This document shows, piece by piece, positions 34,546 to 47,221 of a stretch of DNA of 64,000 nucleotides. The notes below the pieces were generated by a model. The model was not told the origin of the DNA. It worked only from the letters and a program-made list of their open reading frames with translations, and did not search any database. Position 1 is the first letter of the stretch. Each line of letters starts with the position of its first letter. A program made the position numbers and the translations under genes. This stretch comes from Laetiporus sulphureus 93-53. Lineage: Eukaryota > Basidiomycota > Agaricomycetes > Polyporales > Laetiporaceae. The stretch covers positions 248,001 to 312,000 of the forward strand of contig NW_024468539.1 of NCBI RefSeq assembly GCF_001632365.1, in the 5' to 3' direction.

Positions 34546-36014
34546 ATGGCGGCGAAGATCCCATACTTCACGTTCAACAATGGTGTCAAGGTGCCCTCGG
34601 TCGGCATGGGGTGAGTCCCGATTTGAGGATATGGGTGGGTGCTGAGTGCTGAGTGTACACCGTGTGGATAGGTGCTGGATGGGCTCGCCGGGCGGCGGCG
34701 AGAGGGTGGAGGTGATGTGCAAGAGTGCCCTCAAGGTAACTACTAGCATACTTCGACGCGTTCGAACACGAGCTGACGTCGCACGCGCAGTACGGCTATC
34801 GCCATTTGGATACTGTGCGTGTTTTTATCAACCTTCGCTCAGATGTCATGTATGCACTTCTGACTGTCGCTATCGTAGGCTTACGGATACGGTCAGTCGG
34901 AAAGCCGTCTGCTCTTAAGCATGGACCGACAAGCACTTTCGTGCAGGCAATGAAGAGCACGTCGGGAAAGCGATCCGCGAGTCGGGAGTGCCGCGCGAGG
35001 AGATCTTCCTCACAACAAAGCTTCCGTGCGTACTGATTGATGACCCTTCATGATCGGACTCCCATGCGATGATCTGCACCCAGGAACAAGCACCATCACC
35101 GTGTTCGCGAGTCATTCGAAGAGTCGCTCAAGGCGCTTGATTGCGGATATATTGACCTCTATCTCATGCACTGGCCGCAGACAGACACTGAAACTGGTCT
35201 GAATGCCTCCTGTTTCGCATAATTGGTCATGTCTAACCTATTGCCAGGCGAGCACGTGCCCTACGGAGAGGAGCCCACCTTCATCGAGACATGGAAGGAG
35301 ATAGAGAAACTCCTGGCAACCGGTACGCATCGCTCCATCGCTCTCCTTCGTCGCCTCACAATGTCCGCTCCACTTTCATAGGCAAAGTGAAATCTATCGG
35401 CGTCTCCAACTTCTCTATCAAGACGCTCAACGACTTGCTTCCGCACTGCTCGGTCGTCCCGGTGACGAACCAGGTCGAAATACACCCTTGCCTCCCCTCC
35501 TTCGAGCTGCAGAAGTTCTGCGAGGATAAGGGCATCCTCCTCACTGCTTATTCGCCCCTCGGTGAGCACCATTCTCCCCGCGTGAGCTATTCTTAACATG
35601 GTCTGCATGCTAAGGCCGCCCAATACCCGGCCAGGACAAGCCGGTGCTCTTCAACGATCCCGGCGTCGTGGGTATCGCGGAGCGGCTCGGCGCATTGCCC
35701 GCGCAGGTGCTCATCAGCTGGTGCGTGCAGCGTGAGATCATCGTCATCCCCAAGAGCGAGAGCGTCGAGCGGATGAAGGCGAACATTACCGTACGCGCTC
35801 TGGCTTCCTCTTCGCGACACCTTGACTGACGCCGATGCAGCTGGTCGAGCTGACCGAGGAAGATATGGCAGTCCTCGGTGAGATCTACAAGCGACCCGGG
35901 ATGCAAAAGTCGCTACTTGCGTACCATAACTACACGGACGACGGGCTGGTCTTTGGTTGGACGTACGAGCAGCTAGGATGGAATATGAAGAAGGGCGGGA
36001 TTTGTGTTGATTGA
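34546..36014 (+). CDS. Aldo-keto reductase
   Basis: NAD(P)H-dependent carbonyl reductase with an (alpha/beta)8 barrel. It begins [20 protein letters not shown]. About nine small exons assemble the full set of active-site residues: Asp and Tyr in HLDTAYGYGNEEHVG, Lys in EIFLTTKLP, and His in DLYLMHWPQ. Further signature segments are [48 protein letters not shown] and the cofactor motif [15 protein letters not shown]. The end (MKKGGICVD) and length of roughly 320 residues are normal. The first intron (34611-34671) and others are 45-75 nt. The divergent methyltransferase and the downstream APH-type kinase suggest, but do not prove, a small metabolic neighbourhood. Confidence 0.88.
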
Positions 36015-36467
36015 AGGCCTTCGCTGGCCCGTACAAAAATTGTTGTGCACGTACTCCCCCGCATGTAAACCTTATCGTTTCGCCTAGCCTAGAATCCCAC
36101 GATTTCCTTCAAATTCACGCGCTTGATAATTGAACTTTCAACGTGTGGCCCCGATAACAATCAAACTGTCACGGCCAATTGAGCGGATTCCATAAGTAAT
36201 GGTTCGGTTCGTTCCATTTTTGCTGGCTGGAACTGAACTCAGCCGGGTAACTGTCACGCTCAGATCTTTAGATCGAGACCCCGACCACCTCCATCTTCAA
36301 TATCGAGATGACCGATCTTGTTTGCCAGATTGGCATCGATCCGATGTGAACGCTACTTTGTCCGAGCTTGCTTCTTTTTTTTTTGGTTGTTACGCCTTCA
36401 CGCGCTGCCACGCCACGCTCGTTTGCCCCTTCCCAAAGTGGTTCCGTATGTGCTCGACGGAAGACCG
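36015..36467. other. Intergenic between AKR and APH copy 3
   Basis: AKR 3' region and upstream region of the next gene. A T-run (cttctttttttttttggttg type) lies around 36370. No coding signal beyond out-of-frame extensions of the downstream exon. Confidence 0.4.
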
Positions 36468-38031
36468 ATGACCTCCGCTGCTGCCCCTTCTGCCGCCGAA
36501 CTGGAGGACCAATACCGCTCATGGCTCCAGGCAACTCTGTCACCAGACGGGCGGGCATTCATGGAGAAGAGACGCGCCTTTGTCAACGTGAACAAGCTCA
36601 AAGAGGCTGCATCGGAGGCTCTGAGGGATACGTGCACCGGGGTGTACTTTGTTGGACAGGGTATGTGCGTGCGAGCTTTATTATGATGAAGAACGTCGAG
36701 CCAATCGGGCGCTTCGATCGTGTGCAGGCGGGTTCAACCTGGCATGTCTCTTATCTCTCTGTACGTAGAGTCGGATCGCTGAAGTGATGTCTGTGATGGA
36801 AGATATACATCCTCACCTTCGAACACGTGCCTCACGTCGTAGCCCGCGTGAATGGAGCCTACCACGAACAAGATAAGGAGCAAACCGACGAGCTGGTCGC
36901 TCATAGGATCTCATCCGAGGTGCGCTATCTAATTCGGCTCACCACTACACAGAAAGGTCCATATATGCGCATATTAAAAGGCAGCAACGCTCGGGTACGT
37001 ACGCCGACACACCACCATTCCAGTAGCGAAGGTCTTCGCCGTGCAGACAGACCCACGGAACCCGGTAAACGCGCGCTACACTCTCCAAGAACGGGTACGT
37101 TCATAGTCACCATCATTGCTGCATCTGTCACTGTCTTCCTCTCCCACAGATCTTCGGCCGCAGCCTCCTCGACATCTGGCATACACTCACCGCACCTCAA
37201 CGCACCGCGGTCATATCTCAAATCGCCCAGATCGAATCCAAGCTGCACCAGACCCGTTTCCCCGCCATCGGAAGTCTTCGAAAACAAGCGGACGGCGAGA
37301 TTTCGGTCGGCCCACTCGGCCTTTCCTGCACGCATGCCTACCATTTGCGCCGCGACCGCGGCCCGTGGACCTCCTCGATGGACTGGCTTAGGGCGTACAC
37401 AGTAGCCGAGCTGGACTTGCTAGAGAGCGCCCCAGACGAATGGGCCGCCCTCCGCCGACGTGCACGTCTGCACAACGGCGACGCAGAGACTGGAGCGGAG
37501 CCCTGCACGCACCTCGCCTATTTTCGAACGTATTTCCGCCTTCTTCTCGACGCGCTAGATACCCTGGCGGCGGTGCTACCCAAAGAAGAGTATGATCCTC
37601 CGCAGATGCCGTTCGTCCTCTTCCACGAGGATCTCTCGATGTCCAACATCATGGTCGCGTACGACGACCCCGCCCGCGTCGTTGGCGTCGTCGATTGGGA
37701 GGGCGCGTGCGTGGTGCCGCTCTGGGCATGCTTTGGCGAGGACCATCTCCTCGATGCCGACGATGACGATGATGCCGTGGTGTCTCTGCGCCTGGCACGG
37801 GACCGCATACACGAGGAAATGGAGCCGAAAGTCACCAAGGCGAAGGCACCCAGGTTCCCATTGCATCATCTGTATTTCGTCGTCTCGTCCTGGGGGTCGA
37901 TGGCGTGGAGCATCGAGACATCATGGGATTGTGTTAGGACAATGCTCGCCCAGTGTCCCGAGAAGTACGCGCTGCCATTCGGCAAGCTGCTTCAGTTCAT
38001 AGATTCTTGCCAGATTCATGCATTGGGATAA
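36468..38031 (+). CDS. APH-family kinase-like protein, intact copy 3
   Basis: Same exon order as copy 1. MTSAAAPSAAELEDQYRSW to CTGVYFVGQ is followed by the tiny GGFNL exon, then IYILTFEHVPHVVARVNGAY, AATLGYVRRHTTIPVAKVFA and the last exon from IFGRSLLDIW. Catalytic loop FHEDLSMSNIMV (H-x-D-x4-N) and VVDWEGACVVPLWACFGED are intact. The intron after GGFNL has a GC donor (CTG|gcatgt) where copy 1 has GT and copy 2 has lost the site. The last exon is GC-rich and ends HALG with a stop at 38029-38031. Substrate unknown; aminoglycoside resistance should not be assumed. Confidence 0.82.
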
Positions 38032-38278
38032 CATTTTGAGTGTTGTTTATGTGGCTCATGAATGCCAAAACCACCTTCGGCATTAAGGGTCACAGTCTAT
38101 ATCAGTGCCACAAGAGGGTAGTTACTCGAGCCAGACAGAATTGTGCATCGAAATTGCATCTCATAAGGTATTAGTTGAGATATGTCCGAACGTAATGCGT
38201 GGTTGCTTGTTGGGCATGTCAAGACCAAGGGCCAGGTGGGTGTTGAGATTGCCACAATGCATCGGGCTAAAAAGAAGA

Positions 38279-38362
38279 GCTCTTGCCAGGGTTCGAACCT
38301 GGGTTCTGGGAATTTCCGATTTTGTCAAAATCCCAAGTGATGAACCACTACACTACAAGAGC
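38279..38362 (-). tRNA. tRNA-Gln (anticodon TTG) with a 12-nt intron
   Basis: Read on the minus strand. The acceptor stem gctcttg pairs with caagagc. The D arm is tagtgtagtggttcatca, the anticodon stem tggga/tccca carries loop tt-TTG-a, and the T arm is ccagg-gttcgaa-cctgg. Twelve extra bases (caaaatcggaaa) follow position 37, exactly where nuclear tRNA introns sit. The discriminator base (next base at 38278) reads T in the tRNA sense. The gene lies between APH copy 3 and the flippase. Confidence 0.88.
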
Positions 38363-38527
38363 GTTGGCGAACGATCCTGCTTATCACTTTATCGAAACAA
38401 TTGGATACAAATGTCTTAACGCTGTCGCGGGAGAAGATTCCACTCGTCGCTATGTATCGTACGATTAGAGCGCATCGCAATATAGCGTATAGTACATTGT
38501 CCCCATAAAGATATACACCGTTCGCAA

Positions 38528-41500
38528 CTAGTATCCTGACGGTCGTGCGCCCGTCCTCGATGTATCGTACGCACGGATAACTCTCGTCTGGTCTTGCCGC
38601 GCAGCATTTTCTGTTTGGCTGAACGCGAACCCTCTGTTCCGCCGCATGCGCTGTACCGCGCGCACTTTCTTGATCGCCTTTTGAAACCTGCAAGCACCGA
38701 ACCCATGAGAGAATGCGGGGAGTCCGAGACCACACCGACGTACTGCTCTTGCCGCGGACGATAGTCAGGGATGTTGTATTTCTGAATCTCCTGAGCAATG
38801 TGATAGGTCTGCGGATTATACGTTCGGCGATAGCTGCAAATCACGTCAATCACTGGTCCCGCCGTGAACCATCGAGGACTTACTATTTCCAAACAAAGTC
38901 TCTCGTGAGGCAAAAGATAGGTATCAGGATCAGCATGAAATAAAAGGCTGCATCGCTCCATAGACGAGGCACCAGGCCATAGTACTCTGTTGAAAACCCG
39001 ATCGCTGGAGCAACGACAGCGTAAATCGGCAGGAAGACCATCGCGAACACAAATGATCCAGGAATAGCTGTTGAGATACCCTATGAGCGACCATCAGCTA
39101 CGCCGAGTCAGGCTCTTACCAGCAACAGTGTATTTCGTCCACAAACTGCACCAACGTCAGTAACAAGCACCTGAGACGTGCTGAACCACGCACTCGGATA
39201 TTAGGGCAGCCTTGCCAAGTACGGTAAGCAGGACTGCGAGATACAGCGCCGTTCCCCAGAACCAATGACCGGAGTCATAACCCGTCGATTGTTTGAGATC
39301 TCCCCAGAAAAGGATCACCGAAAAGCCGAACAGGACCTAGAGTTGGCATGTGCATCAGGATGATCACGTCGAACGGACCGCCATGTACTCACTATGCTAT
39401 GGTAGAACGCATTGGCTATCCACAGCCAGAACGCAGTCTTCGTGAAGAACACGTTCTTCTGTCCGAGCATGTACAGCTGTGGATAACGATCGAGAATCCG
39501 AGCCGAGACGAACTGGTCAAAGATGCCAATAACGAATGGCGGCAGCAGAGTGAAGACGACGTTGTACATGGACAGCGTCCATGACTCGTAGATACTCTCG
39601 CCGGAGAAGCTATTGAAGAACGAGTACTGGAAAAGACGTGAGCGATACGTTCTTACACAGAGTTGAACGAGCATACCCAAAATTGCGTCATATAGAGCAC
39701 GATGTTCTTGTAGAAAGAATCTGGAGGTATGCTCAGCGAAGGGGCATTCATGTGACCGGGAATGTGACTCACAAAGCAGCAGTTTCGACAGCCGTTGATA
39801 ACTCCAAGCGCCATGCACAAGCAACAACTTCTTCAAATGTCGGAATTGTGAGATAGCGACATCCGCAGATCGAGCAGCTTGCAAACCCTAAGATCGAGTC
39901 AGAAGGCACCATCGACCGCAAGCAACGTTACTCACCTCCAGACCCGATATGCCGACGCCGACGTGCGCAGCTTGGATCATGCTCACGTCATTCGCACCGT
40001 CTCCAATTGCAAGCAGGATCGATTTCTGGTTCTTCTTCACCAACTTGACGACTTGCGCCTTTTGAAGTGGCGAGACACGGCCTGATCAAATGCGTGTTGG
40101 TACAGCAGAAGAAACACCGTTACGATTGTCGCTTACAACAGATCACAGCTTTGCACATCAGAGCAAGCTCCAGGAACGCAAGGGCGATTTCCTTTTCCAG
40201 TGCGAATCCGAGACTCTTGCCGTCTAGACAAATGTCAGAGCAACGCCAACGTTCTGAAGAATTGGCGAACCGATGATTAGCGCAAGATCCTCCAACTCGC
40301 CCGGTTCGCCGGTGCTGCGCTGGTTCTTAATCGCGGACAGGCGCTTCGTGATGAATTCCTGCGTCTCGAGCATCGTTTCCTCATTCACAATAATCTGCAA
40401 TGCTACTCAGAATGTAAAGAATGTCCTGGAGGAATCTAGCTCACCAAGTTCATAGACTCAGAAATAAGCCTACATGACATACCGATGTTGATGGCCGTCT
40501 CTTGCCGATCGCCAGTGAGGACCCAGACCTATACAACACACTAATATGAGCTCTACATCTTCACGCACCATCCATGCGACGCTACCTTGATCCCCGCCAT
40601 CTGCAGTGTATGGATCGTATCTGGCACGCCGTCCTGCAGTTTATCCTCGATCGCGGTCGCGCCTAGCAGAAACAAATCCTTTTCAATCAGCTCGGCGGCC
40701 TTATCCAGTGCCTCGCCTCGTCCGTTGATCGTCGTGGCCGCCTGCTCGTAGATCGTAACCCAATCGCGGTACTCGGCCTCGGGAATGTCCCGGAATGCAA
40801 TGCAGAGCGTACGCAGGCCCTCCGTGGCATACTCCTGCATTTCACAGCATCTTCAGCGAACCGAACGTATCGACACGAGATGATAACTGACCTCGAGGTA
40901 CATGAGCGTCTTCTCGGTGAACGGCTGCTTCTCGCTGAGACGTTCGAGAATGACCGTGTCCGCGCCCTTGCAGTACAGCTTGACTTTACCGTCCGGGCAC
41001 CGCACGACAGTCGACATGCGCTTCCGCGTGGAGTTAAACTCGCACACGTTCAGGATCTGGTATTCGAGCGACTGCCCGTTCACGTTGACGAAAACCGACT
41101 TCGGCTTGCGGGTCTACGACAATTTAGCATCCATCCGTCACTGTCATATATCGCCAGCGAAACCTACATGAAATTGGTATCCGAGCAGCTCCGCGCCGGC
41201 AACGAGTGCAGCCTCGTCAGGGCTACTCGCCTGGTAGCGCATCTTGCCGTCAACGATCTCCGGAATTACCGTGTGGCATACGGCAAGTAGCGTCAAGAAC
41301 TCGTTCACGACCGCCTGGTCACCGCTGTTATCCGCCTTCACGTCCGAAAACGGATTCTCGCTGTGCCCCAGTAGCGCCCTCATCTCTGCAAATGACCTCC
41401 AGCCGTCCTTCCCATCTTCGGCGTCGCCCCTTTTGCTCTCCTCGACGACATCCGCATATGCGACGCCGCCGATGGTGCAGAACCGAAACTCCATCTCATT

Positions 41501-43808
41501 ACGAGTCAAGGTACCGGTCTTGTCGCTGAACACGTACTCAATCTGCCCGAGCTCCTCCACCAGAGACGAGGTTCGGCACAGAGCCGGCGTGTCTGTCTTG
41601 GCATAATACATGTCCAGATCCGAGTTGATGAGTTGCGCCTGTTGGAACTTGACGATCTCCATTGTTACAATGAGTGAGATCGGGATGAGATTGTTGTACA
41701 GGATGATGAAGGTGAGAATGTCTGCGGGCGGCGTGGGTGGGCATCAGGAGAGAAACGAACAAGGCACATACCTTCCACGAACTGCTTTGCTGTAAAGCTA
41801 GTATGAGGATCTAGCCACTTCAGACGATGGAGGTCAACACCCACCTCGACCACCGAGCGAAGACGTCTGGTAGAGATACCACTCCTTGTCCGAGTAGAAC
41901 CACTACAACTAATCAGCATATGCGCATGTCGAAGAAACACTCGCCACTTACTGTCCTAATGCTGCTGCCGATCGTCGATCCCAAAGACAATGCGACCAGG
42001 AACATAAACAGAAAGATGATATGTACGTTCACCTGTCGCTCCACTGCCGTCCTCTTGATCGGCGCTGCTCTAGACATGGGCCCGATTAGCCACCACTCAC
42101 ACCGACAACACACGCCTTACGTTGCGTTCCGCATCAGCTTCGTCTCGTGTCCCGTGAAGACGACGAGTCCATATGCCCACGGCGTGTTCCGCATCTGTGC
42201 TCCGCGGAGCAGCAGCTGATCAGGGCCTAGTGGCACCTGTTTCGGCAGTGCGTCGTTCGTCGTCAGCTCGAGTGTCCCCTCGTACGTGTACAGAGAGTTG
42301 TTCGGGTGCTCCGAGCGCAATTTTCCATAAAGCGCAGTGACGAGGTGCGGAGCGGTGAGGTGCGCCGTCTGCGGGGATGCCTGCTTGATCTTGAGGTTCG
42401 TCTCGCTGTGAAGGACGCGTTAGGGGGCGGTGAGCGCGTAATCATCAGGCGCACACACCCATCAAGGTTGGAGGTCTCGATGTAGCAGAAGCCTTCTGGT
42501 TCGCTCGAGCTGAGCAGTATCAGGTCGGCAGGGATGGGGTCATCGCTCTCGATCCGAATGACATCGCCGACCGCGATATGTTTCCACTTCTTGTTCACGA
42601 ACGTGCCCTCGGCCGTGAGCACCTTGGCAGTACGGGAGTTTAATTCTGAATCCGATTGATGCCGTTTCTGTCGCGATTATGGTGAGCGAGTCACATGCAT
42701 CAGAGTAAGAGAGACTTGAATCGTGAGATAGTAGTTCGTCGACACAGGCGGTGGTGTATCGGTCAGGTACTAAATTCCATAAGCTTCAACATGCTCGCAG
42801 AATTTCGATACGGTCCAACTCCCAATCAAATGAGGCCAAAGGTCGGAATTCGTGAACGCGCGGGCTCGGCGCCAACAGATCATTATATTAGGAGGAACTC
42901 ATTTCGTGCTCCCGCTGGGGAGTAGAAAGCGCTGCGCTCTTCATTCGCAAACAGAAATGGACTATGACTTCTGATACCCGTCAATGGGATTCACCCAGAT
43001 TGAGGAGGCTGGATCCGCCAATAACAGTACAGAATAGAGGCCTCGTGTGGACTCACTATGTCTTCCTGGGTTTCCTTGAATGCGGACGCGAGGATGACCG
43101 CCGACAGAGGCGCAATGGTTGTCCACCGATTTGTAGGAGATACATTCGGAATCTGCTGTATAAGCGCGGTGAACAGGAAGAACAGATTGGCGTATTTTGA
43201 GAATTGCTCTGGGTGGTTGTCAGATTGGTAGAACCCTAGCGCACGACGTGCTCACCGAAGAGGAACTTGGGTACGAATGTGACGAGGTTGTACTTGCTGG
43301 TGGAGACATAGTTGTTTCCAAAGTCCGAATTCATGATGGGGTTATTGAGGACAACAAGCCGTTCGCCGGTGAGGACCCGGTCGCGCTTGTCCCACGGCCA
43401 TCTCCACCGCTTGACGAACGACATAGACGGCCGCCTCCATCGGCGTGAAGAAGACCCAGAAGCAGAAGAAGAGGCTGGTGGTCGTGATAGTCCAGACGGT
43501 TGCTGCTCGTCGTCGTCCAGCCAGTCCGGTTGGATGGTGCCAGTGAGTGTGACCTGCGAGCTCCCTAGGCCGGCGGGCGGTGCACCGGCGCGCGCAAGCG
43601 GTATGCCGCTCTCCTGCGAGCGCATGGCAGCGGTCACGTTGCCAAAGGCTGACGAGGGCACATCCTCTTCGTCCTCCTCGTCGAAGAAGGGGTCCAGTGG
43701 CTGATTCGCATTTGGTGGAGACGATGTCGGCGGGTAGCCATTGTTGGCGGGTTGGTAGCGGGTGGCAGGATTCGCCTGCGAGACAAGGCGAATGAAGTCG
43801 TCGCTCAT
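38528..43808 (-). CDS. DRS2: P4-ATPase phospholipid flippase, Drs2 type
   Basis: Moves aminophospholipids to the cytosolic leaflet in the late Golgi and feeds vesicle budding. Many small exons on the minus strand give, in order: an acidic, disordered N-terminus ([20 protein letters not shown]), [20 protein letters not shown], the first membrane pair with [11 protein letters not shown], and the actuator motif (ETSNLDG|ETNLK across an intron). [20 protein letters not shown] provides the P4-specific PISL motif. Then come the phosphorylation site [16 protein letters not shown], nucleotide-binding [12 protein letters not shown] and [13 protein letters not shown], the hinge [20 protein letters not shown], and [20 protein letters not shown], and the C-terminal membrane helices. 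The cytosolic tail ([20 protein letters not shown] and a basic stretch) ends in SGY with a stop at 38528-38530. The [15 protein letters not shown] and [11 protein letters not shown] segments favour Drs2 over Dnf or Neo1. Confidence 0.92.
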
Positions 43809-44371
43809 CGTATCCAGCGATGAGCGGGCCTAGTGCGACGGTGAGGAGAGAACAGACGAAGTTGCAGAGCCGCGCACAGCGACTGACGCTGCCTATGATC
43901 AGACAGACGCCCGCTGCGATGCCCAAGCGATGCCAATGGAAATGTCCAGCCACGTGTGGACTCGGACTCCTCGGGCGCACTCAAGTCTGCCTCAATCGCA
44001 CTCTCGCTGGGCGACCTGGCATCATGTACCTCCTGCAGTTAGACATGCACCGACGAACGTAGCTCACGTCCTGCACTGAATGCCGTTCTATCGAGACATT
44101 ACATTCATATCAGCATTCATTCACGAAAATATCTTTCTGGACCTTGCTGCCCGACATGCACCTACGAAACACCCAACAGCAGATGCATCACCGCGTTCTG
44201 AGCGGCTGATGGGTATCTCTGCTCTCGGTATCCACATATATCTCGGCAGTTCGCTGCATACAAGTGCTTCTAGCTAAGAAGCGGCACCGTCGGCCAACAC
44301 CACAGTAGGCATCACCCATCGTATCAGTCGACCTTCAATGTGTTATTCTGTGTCTTTGTCTTGTATACACG
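43809..44371. other. Flippase promoter region and gap before the SDR relic
   Basis: Holds the promoter and leader of the minus-strand flippase. No other feature recognised. Confidence 0.4.
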
Positions 44372-45328
44372 ATGTCGGATCTCAGCGCATACATTTCTCG
44401 CTAGGCCATCGTGACAGGTGGCACGCCAGCCATCGCGTTGAACGACGTCCCAGCCAGATTCGCGCTGCTCGCTTCTCCTCCAGCGCATCGAGAAGGCCAG
44501 GCACGCGATCGCAGTGCCGGGAGACGTCTCGCTGGAGCCGTACATCGTGGCTGCTTTTGTGCTGCATGCTAGGCTGTCTCCGCCATTGTCGACGACCTCG
44601 ACTGTCTCGTCTCTATCGACAATTGTGGCGATATGCTGTAAACATGTCCCAGCGCGCATAGTCAGGCACTGAGGCCGCGGTGGGAGATTGATTGGTGAGT
44701 CCCTCTTTGATGAACTGCAGAACCTCAACAGCCTCATGCTCGCCGCCAGCTGTATCCTCGGGTGCGGGGAGCAATTTGAGGGTTCGCGTGGACGCTCGCT
44801 GGTTGAAATGAATCCATTCGCGCTGCCTCGTAGACATTCTGGGGATGTCGGCGCTCAGCGCATCGAGATCCGCCGTTCGCGGGTTTACGCAGGCCTATTG
44901 TACGTCCTCGCCGCCTCGACGTGCAAAAAGACCGCCTATCCACAATCTAGCCGCTGATCTGGTGCCGTAAAGATTGAGCTAAACAGCTGCGCGCCAGGAA
45001 ACGACCTGACGTCTGTAAGTACGCGCGCATGGCTCCTTTTTCCGCGGCGCTCATTGTATACTACGCCAGACTTCCACCTTGACGACGCAATCAACGGCCG
45101 CATGTCATGCTGATTAGCTCTCCAGGCTTATCCGACGCTCAGGTGGTAGGCCTTTCTCTGAACGCGCCCGATGCACAGCCGGACGCCGTCGCCAGTATCG
45201 TGTCCTGTCTGGTCAAGCCGAGATCGAGCTTTATCACCGATGAGCAGACACCTTGCACAAGACACGGCGACTACCGATATGTATTTGCGGGCCAGTCTAC
45301 CCAACATCAATGGTGGTCTGTAGTATGA
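44372..45328 (+). pseudogene. Decayed short-chain dehydrogenase copy
   Basis: Blocks of this region line up in the same order with the intact SDR gene at 46021-47221: atgtcgga at the start; the stretch around aacgacgtcccagcc to ctggag; the block tcggcgctcagcgcatcg near 44848 that corresponds to the YSASK exon; cagctgcgcgccaggaa; and the final exon from gctcaggtggtaggcc to atcaatggtggtctg. The copy has a stop at codon 11, lacks the bases coding for the second half of the GxxxGxG cofactor loop, and the catalytic Tyr/Lys block is disrupted. It is a tandem duplicate that died. Confidence 0.75.
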
Positions 45329-46020
45329 TGGGGGAGATGCCGAGTCTGCTGGGCAACCAAAATATCGAGCGCAACAATATTGTCAGGCGCGCTACTCGCG
45401 ACTGAGGCGTGGGAATACAGCAGATCTCCGCCCTTGCCGGTAAGCGCCCGATGCACTCTTCCTCTAAACTCGTTCAGCTTTGTTCTGATGCTTGAAATAG
45501 GAGATCAGAATGACAACACTACATACATAATCTGGGGCACGTTTGGAAGAACGACAAGTCTGACTGAAGGTCTCCCGAGTGAGGTATTCGCTTGGAAATA
45601 TGTCCTGAGGCTGTAACGAGGACAAACGGAAGCCCAACTATGGTCGTTTTCCTCGCTCGTCCCATGTGGTTTCTGGACCGCTCCTGATGCCCGATACCAA
45701 GTGCGTACTTTCTGTGTGACAGCCACGCAAGACGTCGAGCTCCGCAACGGAGACGGCGCGTTAGGTGTGACAGTGCAGGACGACAGCGAAATATGCCATC
45801 TTTACGTGTCGCTATATATGCTTAGTTCCTTCCTCGGCATTCAAGCATGCAGCGGCGTCTGATGTCAACGCGGGACGCCCAAAACGCATTCCACGCATCT
45901 AGCCGAACCTCATGGTCGGCTAACATTCCTCTGCAAAGCATAAAAGTGTCGTATGACACGCATGATCGCCCAAGCTCCCGGCTCTCCTACTTGTTCCATT
46001 GTGAACGTACACCCTACTCT
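45329..46020. other. Intergenic, promoter side of the intact SDR
   Basis: No gene recognised. Contains the upstream region of the SDR gene at 46021. A tatatatgc element lies near 45815. Confidence 0.35.
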
Positions 46021-47221
46021 ATGTCGGAGCAGAACACGTTCGCGCCCCGAGTGGCGATAGTGACCGGCGCGGCGCAGGGCATTGGCGAGGCCATCGCACT
46101 CCGCCTCGCAGATGACGGGCTCGACATCGCTGTGAACGACATCGAGTCCAAGAGAGAACAACTCGCGTCGCTCGTCCAGCGCATCGAGGCGAAGGGAAGG
46201 CGAGCCATCTCGATAACTGGGGATGTCGCTTCTGAGCAGGACGTCGTCGCAATCGTCGAGGAGACCGTTAAGGTCCTCGGTGCGCTTGACGTGGTATGTG
46301 CATTGAGAGACCTTATTACCACATGACTGGAATTTATGTAGATGGTCGCAAATGCGGGCATATCCCTGTTCAAGCCCATGTTCGACAGTACGTCCTACTT
46401 CTTCGTCTGGGCTCTCATATTCCGAAACCTGCCCAGCCACTGTCGAGGATATCGACCGAATCATGGCCATAAACGTGCGAGGAGTCATGCTCTGCTTCAA
46501 GCACGCAGCAGCGCACATGGTCAAACAAGGTCACGGCGGGAGACTTATCGGTAAATGCAATACACCGAGAGGCGCTCAGCAGGACGAAGTCTGACACGAT
46601 TGGCAATGATCAGGCGCATGCTCTGGCTCGGGGAAGAAAGGTAGACCCCTTGTTCATTGTCTTCTGCCCAATCATTGACACTGCCACCAAGGAATCCCCA
46701 ACATGTCGGCATACAGCGCTTCGAAGTTCGCAGTGCGCGGTCTCACGCAGGCTTGCGGTACGTCCTCACACCATTAACTCCTACAGCCGTATTGAGCACA
46801 CTCACTTGCTCCCAGCTGGTGAACTGGCGCCGCACAAGATCACAGTGAACAGCTACGCACCAGGAAGTATCCTGACGCCTATGGGTATGCACGCTCCCGT
46901 CGTCTATCACAAAGCTCCAGAACTCACCGGCTATCAGTCCTCCACCCAGACGACGCTATTAACGGAGGACCAGCGTCCACAGCCAAGAAGGTAGGTCATC
47001 TCATACATCCCATACTTGGCTGACGACGCACAGGTAGCGGGCCTCCCGCTGAAAACCCCCGACGCAGAGCCGGATGTCATCGCCAGCCTCGTATCCTATC
47101 TCGTCAAGCCGGAATCATACTTCATCACTGGTAAGCAGGGGGCCGACCGGGCGGAATTGAAACTTGACATGCATCTGCAGGCCAATCTATCAATGTCAAC
47201 GGCGGTCTGTTCTGCGATTGA
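46021..47221 (+). CDS. Short-chain dehydrogenase/reductase (SDR), intact
   Basis: NAD(P)-dependent oxidoreductase with a Rossmann fold. Exon 1 (46021-46293) holds the cofactor loop TGAAQGIGE and the acidic DIES motif after strand 2, which suggests NAD preference. Exon 2 starts at 46342 with VANAGISLFKPMFD (the NAG motif). Then come DIDRIMAINVRGVMLCFKHA, the Ser-containing ACSGSGKKG, the catalytic SAYSASKFAVRG (Y-x3-K), ITVNSYAPGSILTPM, and the last exons with VASLVSYLV-type helix and SINVNGGLFCD before a TGA at 47219-47221. Seven or more short introns. The sequence style is that of diacetyl/acetoin or sugar reductases, but the substrate cannot be read. A dead tandem copy lies 0.7 kb upstream. 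Confidence 0.82.

Noticed and set aside
36468..38031. Aminoglycoside resistance gene
   Set aside because: The APH fold is shared by many fungal kinases; it has introns and nearby paralogues, so it is a native fungal family, not a resistance gene.
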